64,000 bases of DNA. Source: Misgurnus anguillicaudatus. Its lineage: Eukaryota; Chordata; Actinopteri; Cypriniformes; Cobitidae. Below the pieces are notes generated by a model. The model ran no database searches, was not told the origin of the DNA, and was given only the letters and a program-made list of their open reading frames with translations. Within the stretch, counting starts at the first letter, position 1; every line of letters starts with the position of its first letter. The position numbers were made by a program, and so were the translations under genes. The stretch is taken from positions 7,445,501 through 7,509,500 of the forward strand of contig NC_073358.2 of NCBI RefSeq assembly GCF_027580225.2, in the 5' to 3' direction. Shown here one piece after another: positions 11,160-23,394 of this stretch.

Positions 11160-13305
11160 TCTAATTCACACAAATCCAGAATATTTTACCTATACAATCT
11201 AGAAATCCAGATTATTTGATCTATGCAATCTTCAGATCCAGATTATTTGACCTAATCTACATATCTTGCTTTACATAATATAATCTACAAATTCAGAATA
11301 TTTTTACTCATATAATCTACAAATCCAGAATATTTTACCCATATAATCTACAAATCCAGAATATTTTACTGATATAATCTACAAATTCAGAATATTTTTA
11401 CTCATATAATCTACAAATCCAGAATATTTTACCCGTATAATCTACAAAACCATAATATTTGATTAATTTAATCTACAACTTCAGAATATTTTACCCATAA
11501 AATCTACAGATCCAGAATATTTTTACTCATATATTCCAGAAATACAGAATATTTTACCCTTATAATCTACAAATCCAGATTTTTACACATATAATCTACA
11601 AATCCAGAATATTTTACTCATATAATCTACAAATCCAGAATATTTTACCCATATAATCTACAAAACCATAATATTTGATTAATTTAATCTACAACTTCAG
11701 AATATTTTACCCATAAAATCTACAGATCCAGAATATTTTTACTCATATATTCCAGAAATACAGAATATTTTACCCTTATAATCTACAAATCCAGATTTTT
11801 ACACATATAATCTACAAATCCAGAATATTTTACTCATATAATCTACAAATCCAGAATAATTTACCCATATTATCTACAAATTCAGAATATTTTACCCATA
11901 AAATCTACAGATTCACAATATTTTTACTCATATATTCCTCAAATCCAGAATATTTTACCTATACAAATGTACAAATACAGCATATTTCAAATTCAAAATT
12001 GTATACTCATATAATCTAGAAATCCAGAATATTTTTACCCATATTATCTACAAATCCAGAATAATTTTCTCATATAATCTACAAATCCAGATTATTTTCA
12101 CTGATATAATCTACAAATCCAGAATTTTATACTCATATAATCTACAAATCCAGAACATATATTCCTCAAATCCAGAATATTTTACCTATACAAATGTACA
12201 AATACAGCATATTTTCTCCTTATAATCTACAAATCCAGATTTTTTTACACATATAATCTACAAATTCAGAATATTTTTCTTATACAAATGTACAAATACA
12301 GCATATTTTCTCCTTATAATCTACAAATCCAGAATATTTCTACTCATATAATCCACAAATCCAGAATATTTTTCCTATACAAATGTACAAATACAGCATA
12401 TTTTACCCATATAATCTACAAATCCAGAATATTTTACTCATGTAATCTACAAATCCAGAATATTTTACTCATATAATCTACAAATCCAGAATATTTTTCT
12501 TATACAAATGTACAAATACAGCATATTTCTCCTTATAATCTACAAATCCAGATTTTTTACACATATAATCTACAAATTCAGAATATTTTTCCTATATAAT
12601 CTACAAATCCAGAATATTTGACCCATATAATCCACAAATCCAGAATATTTTACTCATAAAATCTACAAATCCAGAGTATTTTACCCATATAATCTACAAA
12701 TCCAGAATATTTTACCCATATAATCCACAAATCCAGAATATTTTACCTATACAAATGTACAAATACAGCATATTTTCTGTTTATAATCTACAAATGCAGA
12801 TTTTTTTACACATATAATCTACAAATCCAGAATATTTTTCTTATACAAATGTACAAATACAGCATATTTCTCCTTATAATCTACAAATTCAGATTTTTTA
12901 CACATATAATCTACAAATTCAGAATATTTTTCCTATATAATCTACAAATCCAGAATATTTTACCTATATAATCTACAAATCCAGAATATTTTACCCATAT
13001 AATCCACAAATCCAGAATATTTTACTTATAAAATCTACAAATCCAGAATATTTTCCCATATAATCTACAAATCCAGAATATTTTACCCATATAATCCACA
13101 AATCCAGAATATTTTACCTATACAAATGTACAAATACAGCATATTTTCTGTTTATAATCTACAAATGCAGATTTTTTACACATATAATCTACAAATTTAG
13201 AATATTTTTCCTATATTATCTACAAATCAAGAATATTTTACCTATACAATTTACAAATACATCATATTTTCTCTTTATAATCTACAAATTCAGATTATTT
13301 TACTT
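11160..13305. repeat. Minisatellite, 31-bp unit, about 2.1 kb
   Basis: The core unit is about 31 bp: an aatctacaaatccagaat word followed by attttaccc and catat. Spacing is 31 bp between neighbouring units, for example 12661 and 12692. A second unit type has tacaaatgtacaaatacagc. Higher-order copies are visible: a block near 11451 recurs at 11667 (216 bp, about seven units) and one near 12771 recurs at 13142 (371 bp, about twelve units). Open frames within it are by-products of the repeat. It is not a CRISPR array: units abut, with no unique spacers. Confidence 0.95.
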
Positions 13306-14560
13306 AGAATCGTGAACCACAACCGAGAACTTCATCAAATCTCCAGAGCTAAGAGCAACCACTGAGCAATAACATTTTCACCCGGTTCTGGTTATAAAGC
13401 CCCCCTTTAAGAAAAGTTGCACACGGGGGCAGACATTTTCTCTCCATTCCTGTAACTAAGAAATAGCAGCATGTGCTTTTGAAATGAGCGTTTAAGGGCG
13501 CTAGTAAGGTAAGTGTACCTCATTTAATTGCTCTCTTGGTGGTTTGACTCACTGGGAGACGGCTCTTTTCAGCCTCTTGTGTGACTGCACAGCGGGGACT
13601 CCGTAATGGAACAGGTAGAAAAGGCGTTTATCAAATTTGCTTTTATTAGGGGGAGAATTTTAATAGAGTGAGAAAAGGTAGACCCGCTGCGGAGAAAGCC
13701 GGCACTCTCGCAGGCCCATCTCGGTAAATTAGGGGCTGCCAATGTCCACAGAGGCCTCTGTGGGCTTAGCGGCTGACAGCCGTCCGCACAATAGTGAAGA
13801 TCTGGAGTCTGATGAAGACCCGGGTGATTTTCAATCCGTTAGGTGCTTGAACGTCACACCGAGACAAATAAACCAACACTTGAGTGACAAGATCAATGGA
13901 GGGACGGATCGTCTGTCGGATAGACGTGGATGGCTAGATTTAGAGACTGACACGGCGGATGACAACAGCTGCATTCTGTATTCTCTCCACCCATCATACA
14001 CGTGAAAACACGGTGACAAATATGACACGCTCTCCACCGAGCATCTCTGCTCTGCCTTCAAGTTCAATAGAGCGCCTGTCACCTCGCACTACTTACAGCT
14101 AGTTATGTATTTACTGCGTTTATATAGAAAGGAAGGAGTGGAAAATAACCTGATGTGGAACAAGACAAGGAGCCACAGAGAGAGAGAGACGGCAATCTTT
14201 CGAGCAATCAGCGGAAAAGTACGCTTCACATTTTTCAATTTCTACCTGCCACTCGCAGCTCAGGTTGCAGCGGATATGCTTGGCAATTTGCCAATCAGTG
14301 TGTTGTGTTGCGCAGGGGGAGTCTGTCATGCTTCTCTGATTCTCTCTCTCACACACACACACAAAGACACACACTATACAAAACAACTAAACACACACAT
14401 GCACTGATTCACTGCGCTATAATGTCCTCATTAGGAGTTGTTATATGGAACCAGCAAATAGACAGATTAAAAAGAAGACACGTCTGGTAAATACAAATGA
14501 TGCGTCTTTATTTAAGTTTACATGACGAATTTACAGAATGCCAGAATTGTGCTTTTGACA
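13306..14560. other. Repeat-poor non-coding island
   Basis: From 13380 to 14300 the sequence has balanced composition, no transposon signatures and several conserved-looking stretches (for example 13480-13700, with cctcatttaattgctctc). An 87-codon frame from 13742 has no known domain. A short TC/CA run lies at 14340-14363. A regulatory element is plausible. 14400-14560 is AT-rich. Confidence 0.4.
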
Positions 14561-14636
14561 AATGAACTCCAAACGTTCTTAAAAGAACAGTTTTTCTTAC
14601 ATTTTACAGTTTTTACAGCCAAAAATGATTCTTCAG

Positions 14637-14837
14637 CAGTGGTTCCCAATTCCAGTCCTCAAGCCCCCCCTCCCAGAATGTTCTAGATGTCTCCTTATAT
14701 GAAACACCTGATTTCACTCATCAGGCTCCTTAATTAACACACTAACAAGCTGATGAACTGAATCAGGTGTTTTTATATATGGAGACATCAAAAATGTTCT
14801 GCGAGGGGGGGCTGAGGACTGGAATTGAGAACCACTG
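14637..14837. mobile_element. hAT-type foldback MITE, 201 bp
   Basis: Ends are CAGTGGTTCCCAATTCCAGT and its inverse (ctggaattgagaaccactg); the arms pair along most of their length (aatcaggtgtttttatat with its partner). The flanks ttcttcag and ttctatgg share only 5 of 8 positions, but the neighbouring repeat family reads ttctatgg at this place, so the left duplication has probably decayed. Related by its ends to 54502-54683. Confidence 0.75.
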
Positions 14838-15051
14838 TTCTATGGTATCTTGTAGCACCTTTATTTTTCAGTGTAGGAGAACCTATAAAGTCAAAGGTTC
14901 TTAGTAGAATCATTTCTTACAGTTTTGTACTTTAAAGAACTTTTTTCCACCATAAAATAACCTTTTGTAAAACCGAAAGGTTATTCAGATGTATAAAAAA
15001 AACTCACAGCCAATATGGTTCTTCTGTGGCATAGTGTAGCACAGTGTTTCT

Positions 15052-15705
15052 CAAACTTTTTCAGCACAAGGACCACTTTATCTTCCAATTATTTTCTGAG
15101 GACCACCTAACAGAATCCCACTCTAACACCCCCCCAAAAAAAAACAAAATAGGAAGGATAAGCTAAATTTAAGTTTAATATGCAACTGTTACAAGTCAAA
15201 AACTAATGCAATGCTATGTTCAGAAATTATTATATGAATTTTATTTCATTGAAAAAGTTAATGTAAAATGAGTTGCAGCTTAATATGAACAAAAACTGCA
15301 CATGTGGAAAAAAACTGCAATTAAACATACTATAACAGCCTAGGTCCCACTTAATGTCATTCCAAAGAGCCATTAGTTTAAAACTGAGGTGGTGGGTATA
15401 TGAAGTGTATGGTTGTAACTATAACTATAACTATTCCCCTTAAATGTCCAAAATCACTGAAATTACAGGGATTTTACACATGAAACAAAAACAAGTACAT
15501 TACAAAACTAATAGATCTGTGGATTTTAGATGCTTTCAGCTTGATCTTTTCTTTTGACTCCTCTTTGGTTTAGCCACCGATCCATTTTTACGTTATTAAA
15601 ACAGAATGGCAAGAACTGATATCAAGTGACGATTGTATAAACACTTGCCTAGTTTAGGTCATCTTTTGGCGGACCACTGGGGGGTCCACACTTTAAGAAT
15701 TACTG
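15052..15705. mobile_element. hAT (Charlie-like) remnant, 654 bp
   Basis: Starts CAGTGTTTCTCAAACTTTTT and ends with the inverse of CAGTAATTCTTAAAGTGTGG. The near-terminal aggaccact words are also inverted. The six bases gtagca flank both sides (15046-15051, 15706-15711). Such ends are typical of Charlie/Tip100-type hAT elements. No transposase frame survives. Confidence 0.72.
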
Positions 15706-17224
15706 GTAGCACATTTATTTTGTGTACAAGTGTAGGAGAACCATTTTGGGTATTCCAAAGAACCTTTTAAGTCAAAGACTTTTAAAAAATCAGTTTCTTT
15801 CTTATTTTTGTACAACCTAATACAATACTAATATTTTTCTTCACTAAAAATACCATTTTGTGAAACGTATGGGTTCTTCAGATGTTAAAAGTTTTTTATG
15901 AAGCCGTACAACTAAAAATAGAGTAGGAGAACCTTTAACTTCAAAATGTTTTTGAAGAACCATTTCTTTCTTACTGTTTTATACTCTAAAGAGTGTTTTC
16001 CACTATAATATAACCTTGTGTGAAACAGAAAGCTTCTTCAAATGTTATAAAAAAACATGCAGCCAAAAATGTTTTTATGGTATTGTGTAGCACATTTATT
16101 TTGTGTACAAGTGTAAGAGAACCATTTTGGTTCTTCAAAGAACTTTTAAAGTCAAAGATTTTCAAAAGGTCCATTTCTTTCTTATTTTTTTACATTCTAA
16201 AAAAGACAAGGAGCCACACTACAAAAAGTGTTCTTCAGATGTTAAAGGTTCTTTATGGAACAGTACAACCAAAAAATGGTTCTTCTGGCCAAGTGTAGCA
16301 CCTTTATTTTTAAGAGTCTATGAGAACCTTTAAGGTCAAAAGGTTCTTAGAAGAACCATTTCTTTCTAAATGTGCGTCCCAACTGTTTTTTTGACACTCT
16401 CGCCAGCGGTGGTGTGAACGTACAGTAACTGTTAGTTTAAAGAACTCTATTCCACCATAAAAGAACCTTTTGTGAAATAAAACATTTTTTTATGTTAAAA
16501 AACCATAGAGACAACATTGTTCCTCTATGGCATGGCTTAGCTTTTTGATATTAAAAAAAAGTGTATAATAACCATTTTTAGTTCTCCAAAGAACCTTTTA
16601 AGTAAAAAATTACTTTTTCTTTCCATTTCTTTTGTAAATTTTTTATAGTCTGTAGAATAGTCTTTAATAGTCTAGAAACCTTTTGTGAATAAGAGAGGTT
16701 CTGTGCACTCTTTCAAATAACGGTTTTACAAAATGGTCTTTGGATGGTCTTTAACATCCATAGAACCTTTCTGTATATAAAATGGTTATTTTAAGAACCT
16801 ATGACAGTACCCATTTTTTTTTTTTTGCAGAATCAAAATGGTTCAAAAGGCTTTAATTTTAAGAATGTACACTTTAAAGCTAAATGGATTGCTTCACAAT
16901 CCCATAGAAGAACCTTTTTTGTCTAACTGGTTCTATAAAGAACCTTCAACATCCAAAGTACCATTCTGTTTCCCAAAAGGTTCCTTGTGGTGAAAAAAGG
17001 TACTTCAGAGTCTTTAAAAAAGCTTTGATGGTTCTTTGAGGAACCAAAAAATGGTTCTTCTATGGTATCGGTGTGAGCCTTTATTTTTAAGAGTGAACAT
17101 ATAAAAATAAAGATTCCCAAAAGCTTTGTCGAGGTGCATGGTTCAAAAAAAGGTTCTTTAGAGTGAAAAATATTCTACAGACTATGAAAAGGTAAGAAAG
17201 AAATGGCTCTTTTAAAGGTTATTT

Positions 17225-18235
17225 GGTAACACTTTACATAAAGGGGTGTTCATAAGACTGACATGACACCCTCACAATCATGACATGACACATGCCACAA
17301 ACATGAATGAGATTTTATGCACGTTTATGACAACTGTCATTAAGTGTCTTTATGTCACTTTTAATGCAAAGATGATATTGTTTGAGATGTCTTTATGAAG
17401 ACAACTTGACATAAACCAATACATCATAACTTGTCATGACAACTTGACATTGCCAAGACAACATAGCTGACCACTTTTTACCAGTGATACAAATTGAATT
17501 TGTCATTAAAATGTCATTAAGTGTTAATACTCTGTCATATAGGTTTATAACAGCATCATAAATATTTTTCTTGACCTCAACTACAGTGATACAAATATAA
17601 TTTATCATTAAAATCTCATTAAGTGTTAATACTCTGTCATATAGTTTTATAACAGCGTCATGAATATTCTTTATTTCATAATCATTTGTTGTTGTTTTTT
17701 TGTTTAAAATCAATCACCCAATAATAACAATTCAAATTGATAAAATTATATTTTATTGCAATTGGAGACCGATTCACCTAAAATTAAATGAAAATAGTAC
17801 AATAATGGGTTAAGCCATGCAGCGTTGGGTCCATATCGCTGGAAAACAGTTCAGTACATTAAATTAAATTTGTACCACTGTAGTTGAGGTCAAGAAAAAT
17901 ATTCAGGATGCTGTTATAAAACTAGTTAACAGTATTAACACTTAATGACATTTTAATGACAATTTAATGTAATGTTAACCCATAAAGCTATGTATTTTTT
18001 TTTAAGTTTGATCATTATTCTGCTATGTCATGTTTATGACAGATGTAAGACAAGTCATGATGTATTAGTTTATATCAAGTTGTCATAACAAAGAGACATC
18101 TCAGACAATGTCATCTTTGCATTAAAAATTACATAAGTTGTAATAAATGTGCATAAAATCACCTTCATGTGTCATGTCATGAATATGAAGGTGTCGTGTC
18201 AGTCTTATGCACACCCCTTCAAGTAAAGTGTTACC
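17225..18235. mobile_element. About 1-kb long-inverted-repeat element, full copy
   Basis: Left end GGTAACACTTTACATAAAGG and right end inverse cccttcaagtaaagtgttacc. The arms (17225-17660 and 17870-18235) pair extensively. Flanking 8-mers ggttattt and agttcttt agree at 6 of 8 positions, hinting at an old 8-bp duplication. Same family as 3092-4130 but with both termini. The centre is AT-rich and has no open frame of note. Confidence 0.82.
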
Positions 18236-19725
18236 AGTTCTTTTCTTTCACTAAAAAGTTTTTTGGAGAACCAAAAATAGTTATTCTACTGTATGGGATC
18301 ACCTTTACGAGAACCTTTATTTTAACAGAGCAGTAGATCAGCTGATAAGTGATACACTGAAGCTTATTAAAGGGTAATAGACACGCACCCGCAGGAATGT
18401 CTTCATGTTTATTCACTCATACACAGCCATGCAGAAGTGCATGCGTCTGACATTCAGCCTCCTAATCGGCCCTCCTCCTGGGACTTAGAGGATCATTTAA
18501 TAGGGAAGGGGGGCCAAAAGGAAGCAAAGGATAAGATAGAAAGGTCTGCAGCTATCAAACATTTCTATAAAGTTCAACAGCTTGCATTTCTTTAAACTGG
18601 TAGTGAAGATTAGACCGATGCTATCCTGATATCTTTATAAAACAACATCTACAAATGCTCTTCACCTTATGACACATCACCGGTTTCTTTTCGTACCCAT
18701 TGACATTTTTTTTTCTTTGGCTGCGTTTGTGCTCGCAGGTCAATTATGTTTATTCTTACATTTTTCTTTCATTATTACCAAATGAATAAGTGAATACGAG
18801 GTAGGCTGCTAAATAAGCCATACATCAAGTATTTAATGTTGCCTTTATTATGATTCTATCCAAGGTCACCAACTCAATCATTCATAGCACTAGACACCGT
18901 ATGGTGTCGGCCCGCGTAAGAAGAGACTGTATAAGGTGTATTGTTCCTGTGAATACAGCAGATGAATGTATTTGATATTGTATAGAGTCTAAAAAACTCA
19001 CCCATCCCCACAGCTCTGATGTTTGTGAAGCAAACCTTCCTTTATCTGCCATAATTAATCGCCCTCATTAAAATGACAATTCTTTCAAATCGCTGTCGCT
19101 TTATTTGTTAGGCACACATACAGAGGCCTGAAAAGAGAGACGTTTCTAAGGCTGATTCATTGAACGTTCTGTGTTGTTGCACAAGGAGGAGCGTTCGGAA
19201 AAAATCGTAATGAATGTTTTTTTATTTGAGCGACAAACAATTCTCTGCTTTCGGTTACCTTGATGCGTTAATGTCTTTGTGCTTATCTAAATTCGGTCGA
19301 TTGTAACGCTTGTTTTGATTACGCCACGTGCGATATGCAAACGGCACAGGCGAATTTTACTTTCCTTTATTTGACAGACACCGGGATCATTATTTCCTTG
19401 ACAAATAGACAGGAAAACAAGGAGACAAAGAAGAAACATTCTTTGCATTTGTTTCAAGGTGGACGCAACTGTGTGCGTCCATACAGCAGCCGACTGCCAA
19501 AATAAAGGCGGTCATATTAAGATGCTAATGTACCGGCTAACGAAAGCGCATGCTCTTGTAAATGTAATTGTATGATGGATATCAATACCAGAATAAGTAA
19601 GAGAAGAGCCGTGTTTGTTTATGAATAGAAAAGAAGCACAGAGCGTCATTTTGTATCTTTTGCGACTTTGCATTATTTATTAGAAATAAATGCAATTGAG
19701 AAGAGCTAAGCTAAAATGCAACCTT
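18236..19725. other. Repeat-poor non-coding island
   Basis: After a short AGAACC-family fragment (to about 18330), the stretch to 19720 is free of recognisable repeats. It includes homeodomain-type words such as cataattaatcgccctcatt (19051 on). Short open frames have no family resemblance. It has the texture of vertebrate conserved non-coding DNA, which I cannot confirm without alignment. Confidence 0.4.
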
Positions 19726-21256
19726 AAAGGAATAGTCAACGCTATCACATTTGTACATTTTTGTACGATTTGCTTTTGCCCCTGTAACGTTGGGGATAGG
19801 GTTTCGTTATTGTTTTTTTATGATTCACTTTCTATGTGTGATACGAATTAGCCAACTCGTAAAATACGTACAAATTCTTGTGAGATCGGGTTGGAGTTGT
19901 TAACCCAAATATGAACATTTTCTCATAATTTACTCACCCTCACATCATCCCAGACATTTCACTTCTTATATGAAGTTCAACATGTGTTATTGTAGCTTTG
20001 TTTGTTAGCTGCGCAAAAGTCAGGCCCTAACGGAATCCGCGCCCTCAGATTTCCGCGGAAAACTCAGTGGAATTCCGCGGATTTAATGCCTGTCATTGAC
20101 AAGCACACATACCCTGTGCTTGAACATGTTTGTGACCAGTAACCGTCATTGACAACAAGTACACATACATCCCGCAAGTGTGTGAGCTGTCATTGATAAT
20201 GAATACATAAACCCTGTGCGTGCTGTTTGCTGTGATCGTTTTTAATGATAAAGAGCACAAACCATTTGATATTTGAAATTAAATAAAACTTAACGCTGAG
20301 TTCTTACATGACTCTGTCATGTATGTGAAGCAACAGTCAGCACCTAGCGCATGATCATTTTAAATCTGTTTACAAGACGAATGCTCTTGTCATGTTCAAT
20401 GTAAAGTTTACATTGCGTTGTAAAAATGATTAAATTAACTTGATACGTGCTAAATAATTCATAATGAGAATGTATTAACACGTTTTTTTATTTTGCTATA
20501 AAATATAACACTATAAACAATAATATATGTAATTTTATATACAAAATATAATTCTATCTTGACATGCACATTATCTGGTTCATGTTGGTACAGTTTAATT
20601 TAAAGGACTCATCGGTTTGGTGTATTTATTTTCATTGTAAGCCTATAAAAAAGTAATTCTTTTACATGCAGTTTATTTACAGCTTAAAATCTCTATTAAA
20701 CATTTTTAAAAATTAAAAAAGTCTGCAGATTCTAGAATTAAAGGAACAGTATGCAGGATTGTGGCCAAAACTGGTATTGCAATCACACAACTTGTGGCTA
20801 AAACTGGTACTGCAATCACACAACTGGTGGCCAATACACAAAATGACAACATAAACATCAGTTGAGGGCTGCAACTCCACTTTTTGACTACTGTTGTCAG
20901 TGATATAAGTATTTGAAATAAAAATTATTATTTACTGTCTAGTGACACATCAGGGCCATTTTATGATTAATTGATATACATTTCTTACATACTGTCCTTT
21001 TAATATTTCTTGTTTCTTTCTTTTTTTAATATTGCTATAATATTTCGAGATTTCGAGGTGTAATATTTCGAGATTAGCAATGTATCCGTGAAAACACAAG
21101 GTTTGTTCGACCTCATGGGGTAAATGATATAAAAATACGAAAATATACTGACGGTATTTTTATGTCATTCACCTGTCGGTTCTTATGGCGCTGCATAAAG
21201 TCAAACACAAACATTAAGACCACCATGGTAAATTCAAATATGGCGGCACGCCAATA
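19726..21256. repeat. Mixed dispersed repeats, no gene
   Basis: 19730-19895 belongs to the family also seen at 44265-44480 (shared words gaattagccaactcgtaaa, cgttggg, gctattg/gttattg) and ends ttgtgagatcgggttgg, an inverse family A-type terminus. 20090-20240 holds about three imperfect units around tgtcattgacaa...acacatac...ctgtgc. 20755-20845 holds two or three copies of aactggtactgcaatcacac. The remainder is AT-rich. Confidence 0.6.
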
Positions 21257-21474
21257 CACTGTAAAAAGTGAAATTTGGATCTGCTTAAAAAAATTACGAA
21301 AAAAATTTAAGGTGAAACAACTTTTTAAAATTACTTCAATTTGTAGCACCTAAAAGAACTTTTTAAACTTAAGTAAGAAAATGTAAATTTTCAAGTTGAA
21401 AAAAGCAAAAAAAAATGTATGTGTTACCAAATGATGTAATTTTTAAGTTAATCCAACTTTCACTTTTTACTGTG
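21257..21474. mobile_element. Short TA-type MITE with CACTGTAAAAAGTG ends
   Basis: The left end CACTGTAAAAAGTG pairs with cactttttactgtg on the right (one mismatch). A TA dinucleotide precedes the left end. Same plan as 34357-34616. Non-coding. Confidence 0.65.
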
Positions 21475-21721
21475 CAACATCAAATCTGATTGGTTTCTGA
21501 CTGTCTCATGTGTGTGTTTCGTTCACCAATAGGTGTGTTCAAATTCATGTGGCATTGTGTAGACCGATCGTCGAGCTTTGGCGCTTGCAGTCGAGGGAGA
21601 AATTGAAGACAGAGCCGTCAAATCGGACACCTGCTGCTTGCCGTGGTTATTTTTTTACATGGTACAATATAACATATTAAGGTTACATTAAAGAGTTTTA
21701 CCTGTTTTACCTCGCGATACT
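21475..21721. repeat. Dispersed repeat fragment
   Basis: Words such as ttcaaattcatgtggcattg and gtgtagaccgatcg, together with the related ggcgctgcataaagtc at 21189 and ccagatgggtctgcacagcg at 22229, suggest one old repeat broken by later insertions. No exon. Confidence 0.35.
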
Positions 21722-21725
21722 TTAA

Positions 21726-22140
21726 AGGGGACATTTCAAAAGACTTTCTAAAGTTGTCAAATAAATCTTTGGTGTCCCCAGAGTACGTATGTGAACTTCT
21801 AGCCAAAAAATATCATATAGATAAAAAATTGCCACTTTGTGTGAGCAAAAATGTGCCGTTTTTGGGTGTATCCTTTAAATGCAAATGAGCTGATCTCTGC
21901 ACTAAATGACAGTGCTGTGGTTAAATAGTGCAGATTAAGGGGCAGTTTTATCCCCTTCTGACATCACAAGGGGAGCAAAATTTCAATTACCTATTTTTCA
22001 CATGCTTGAAAAGAATTGTTTATCAAAACTAAGTTACTGGGTTGTTCTTTTTCACATTGCCTAGATTGATAGAAGCACTGGGGACCCAATTAAAGCACTT
22101 AAACATGGAAAAAGACAGATTTTCATGATATGCACACTTT
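21726..22140 (+). mobile_element. TTAA-type dispersed repeat, AGGGGACATTTC family copy 1
   Basis: TTAA at 21722-21725 is followed by AGGGGACATTTCAAAAGAC. The body (ggtgtcccc, tgcaaatgagctgatctctg, gaagcactggggacccaatt) matches copies at 33358-33647 (inverted) and 41611-42025. The right end (catgatatgcacactttac) is diverged. piggyBac-like target preference; no transposase. Confidence 0.72.
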
Positions 22141-23394
22141 ACAACCATACGTCACAGTCACATCCCTTCAGCGCTAGCTCAAGTCGGACAAAATTTCTAT
22201 CCACATGCATTGCTTCAAGCGAGCCACCAGATGGGTCTGCACAGCGTTGCATAAAGTTGAATATGATTATTGAGATTCAACATTAACAATGTGCCCAAAA
22301 TGTTCCTATTTGGGTGAACTATTCCTTTAAACATTGATATATCAGTCCTGGATGACTTTAACTAAAATTTTGTTTTACGTAGTAAAATTACCAGCACACA
22401 ACATTCGTTTGGTGTACAATTGATCTCTAGATCTGGTCAGCTGCCATAAAGTATAAAATAAATAATCTTTTATTGGGCAACTAATATGACTGTACCCTTC
22501 ATCTCATGCGATTATATGATTTAAAACATATTTTTCAAAATCATCCTTCATTTCTTTATGGGTAAAACGTTTTAAAAGAGGAAAAAAATGATTAAGTGCA
22601 CACTTACAAAGTCTCTGCAAAATGAAAAATCAGTTTCCATCCGCCAACAAACTCCTGCGTGAGCCGTATGTCATTTTTGGACCGCCGATCTAACGTTTTA
22701 TCCACAATTACTGAGCTAAGTGCACTAACGTGCTCTTCATTTATGCGACGTAGCGACGAGGATCAGCTCTCAGGGTCGTAATGGGTGGCATTGTCCAGGA
22801 CACTTCAGATCCATTATCCACTTCATTACATGTCTCATCTCATGGACTGCACAGCCTTATGGCCTTTGAGAGCAGCCTTCGTAACCTCAGGGCCACAAAG
22901 TTAAAACTTCAGGACAGGACGGCACATCTAAACCTTGAGGCGCAGGGCCTTTGCGGTCACCTTTGACCTCACCCTAGGACCGGCTTTGCTTTACATGGTG
23001 AAATAGCAGCAGGCCACACGACGTAGCTGCAGTAGCGTGAAAAGCACAGGGAAGAAACCGAGAGACGAATAGGAGGAGGGAGGGTACCGGTTCTTCCACA
23101 GGTGTGTGTGTGTTAGGTGCTCCTAATCTGATCTGATTATCTGTGAGTTGCACCTCTCCTAATAGCACCTCGTCCGTCACATGCTCAGTCAGCTGGGGTG
23201 GATCTGACAGAGAGACTCTGTCAGAAGAGGAGGGATAGAGGGAACCTGAGAGGGAAACTTAAACCAGTAATTAGGTTCGGCTCATCTACGAAGGGGAAAG
23301 GACTTCATTTCTGCACTGTGTTAACCAGGGTGCACCTAAAGAACTCTTGCTTAACTTTAAAATGGGTGACATCTTTACAATTTTTACATTTTAT
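22141..23394. other. Repeat-poor non-coding island
   Basis: 22150-22330 still holds repeat fragments (ending ctattccttta). From 22640 to 23330 no repeat signature is seen and composition is balanced. Short frames on both strands lack family resemblance. Contains a DR1 motif (22957-22969). Confidence 0.4.
22957..22969 (-). promoter_or_regulatory. DR1 nuclear-receptor motif
   Basis: On the minus strand the bases read AGGTCAAAGGTGA, two AGGTCA-type half-sites in direct orientation spaced by one base. This is the binding pattern of HNF4, COUP-TF and RXR heterodimers with PPAR or RAR. It lies in a repeat-poor island. A 13-bp word can arise by chance, so function is only suggested. Confidence 0.4.

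Larger units (their letters stand above)
14561..17224. repeat. Cluster of AGAACC-type dispersed repeats
   Basis: The block is built of diverged copies, in both orientations, of a family with the words tggttcttctatggtat, gaaccttttaagtcaaa and cacctttattttt. Inverted pairs (aggttctt / aagaacct) recur every 100-200 bp. At least two hAT-type elements are inserted (14637-14837, 15052-15705). Further fragments of the same family lie at 18240-18330, 28462-28630 and 42030-42165. Non-coding; probably a worn-down MITE family that inserted repeatedly. Confidence 0.75.

Noticed and set aside
11160..13305. Possible CRISPR-like array
   Set aside because: Units of 31 bp abut one another with graded divergence, there are no unique spacers of fixed length, and the context is a vertebrate genome.
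13742..14005. 87-codon frame starting MSTEASVG
   Set aside because: No recognisable domain, no splice context and a competing frame on the other strand; kept only as part of a repeat-poor island.
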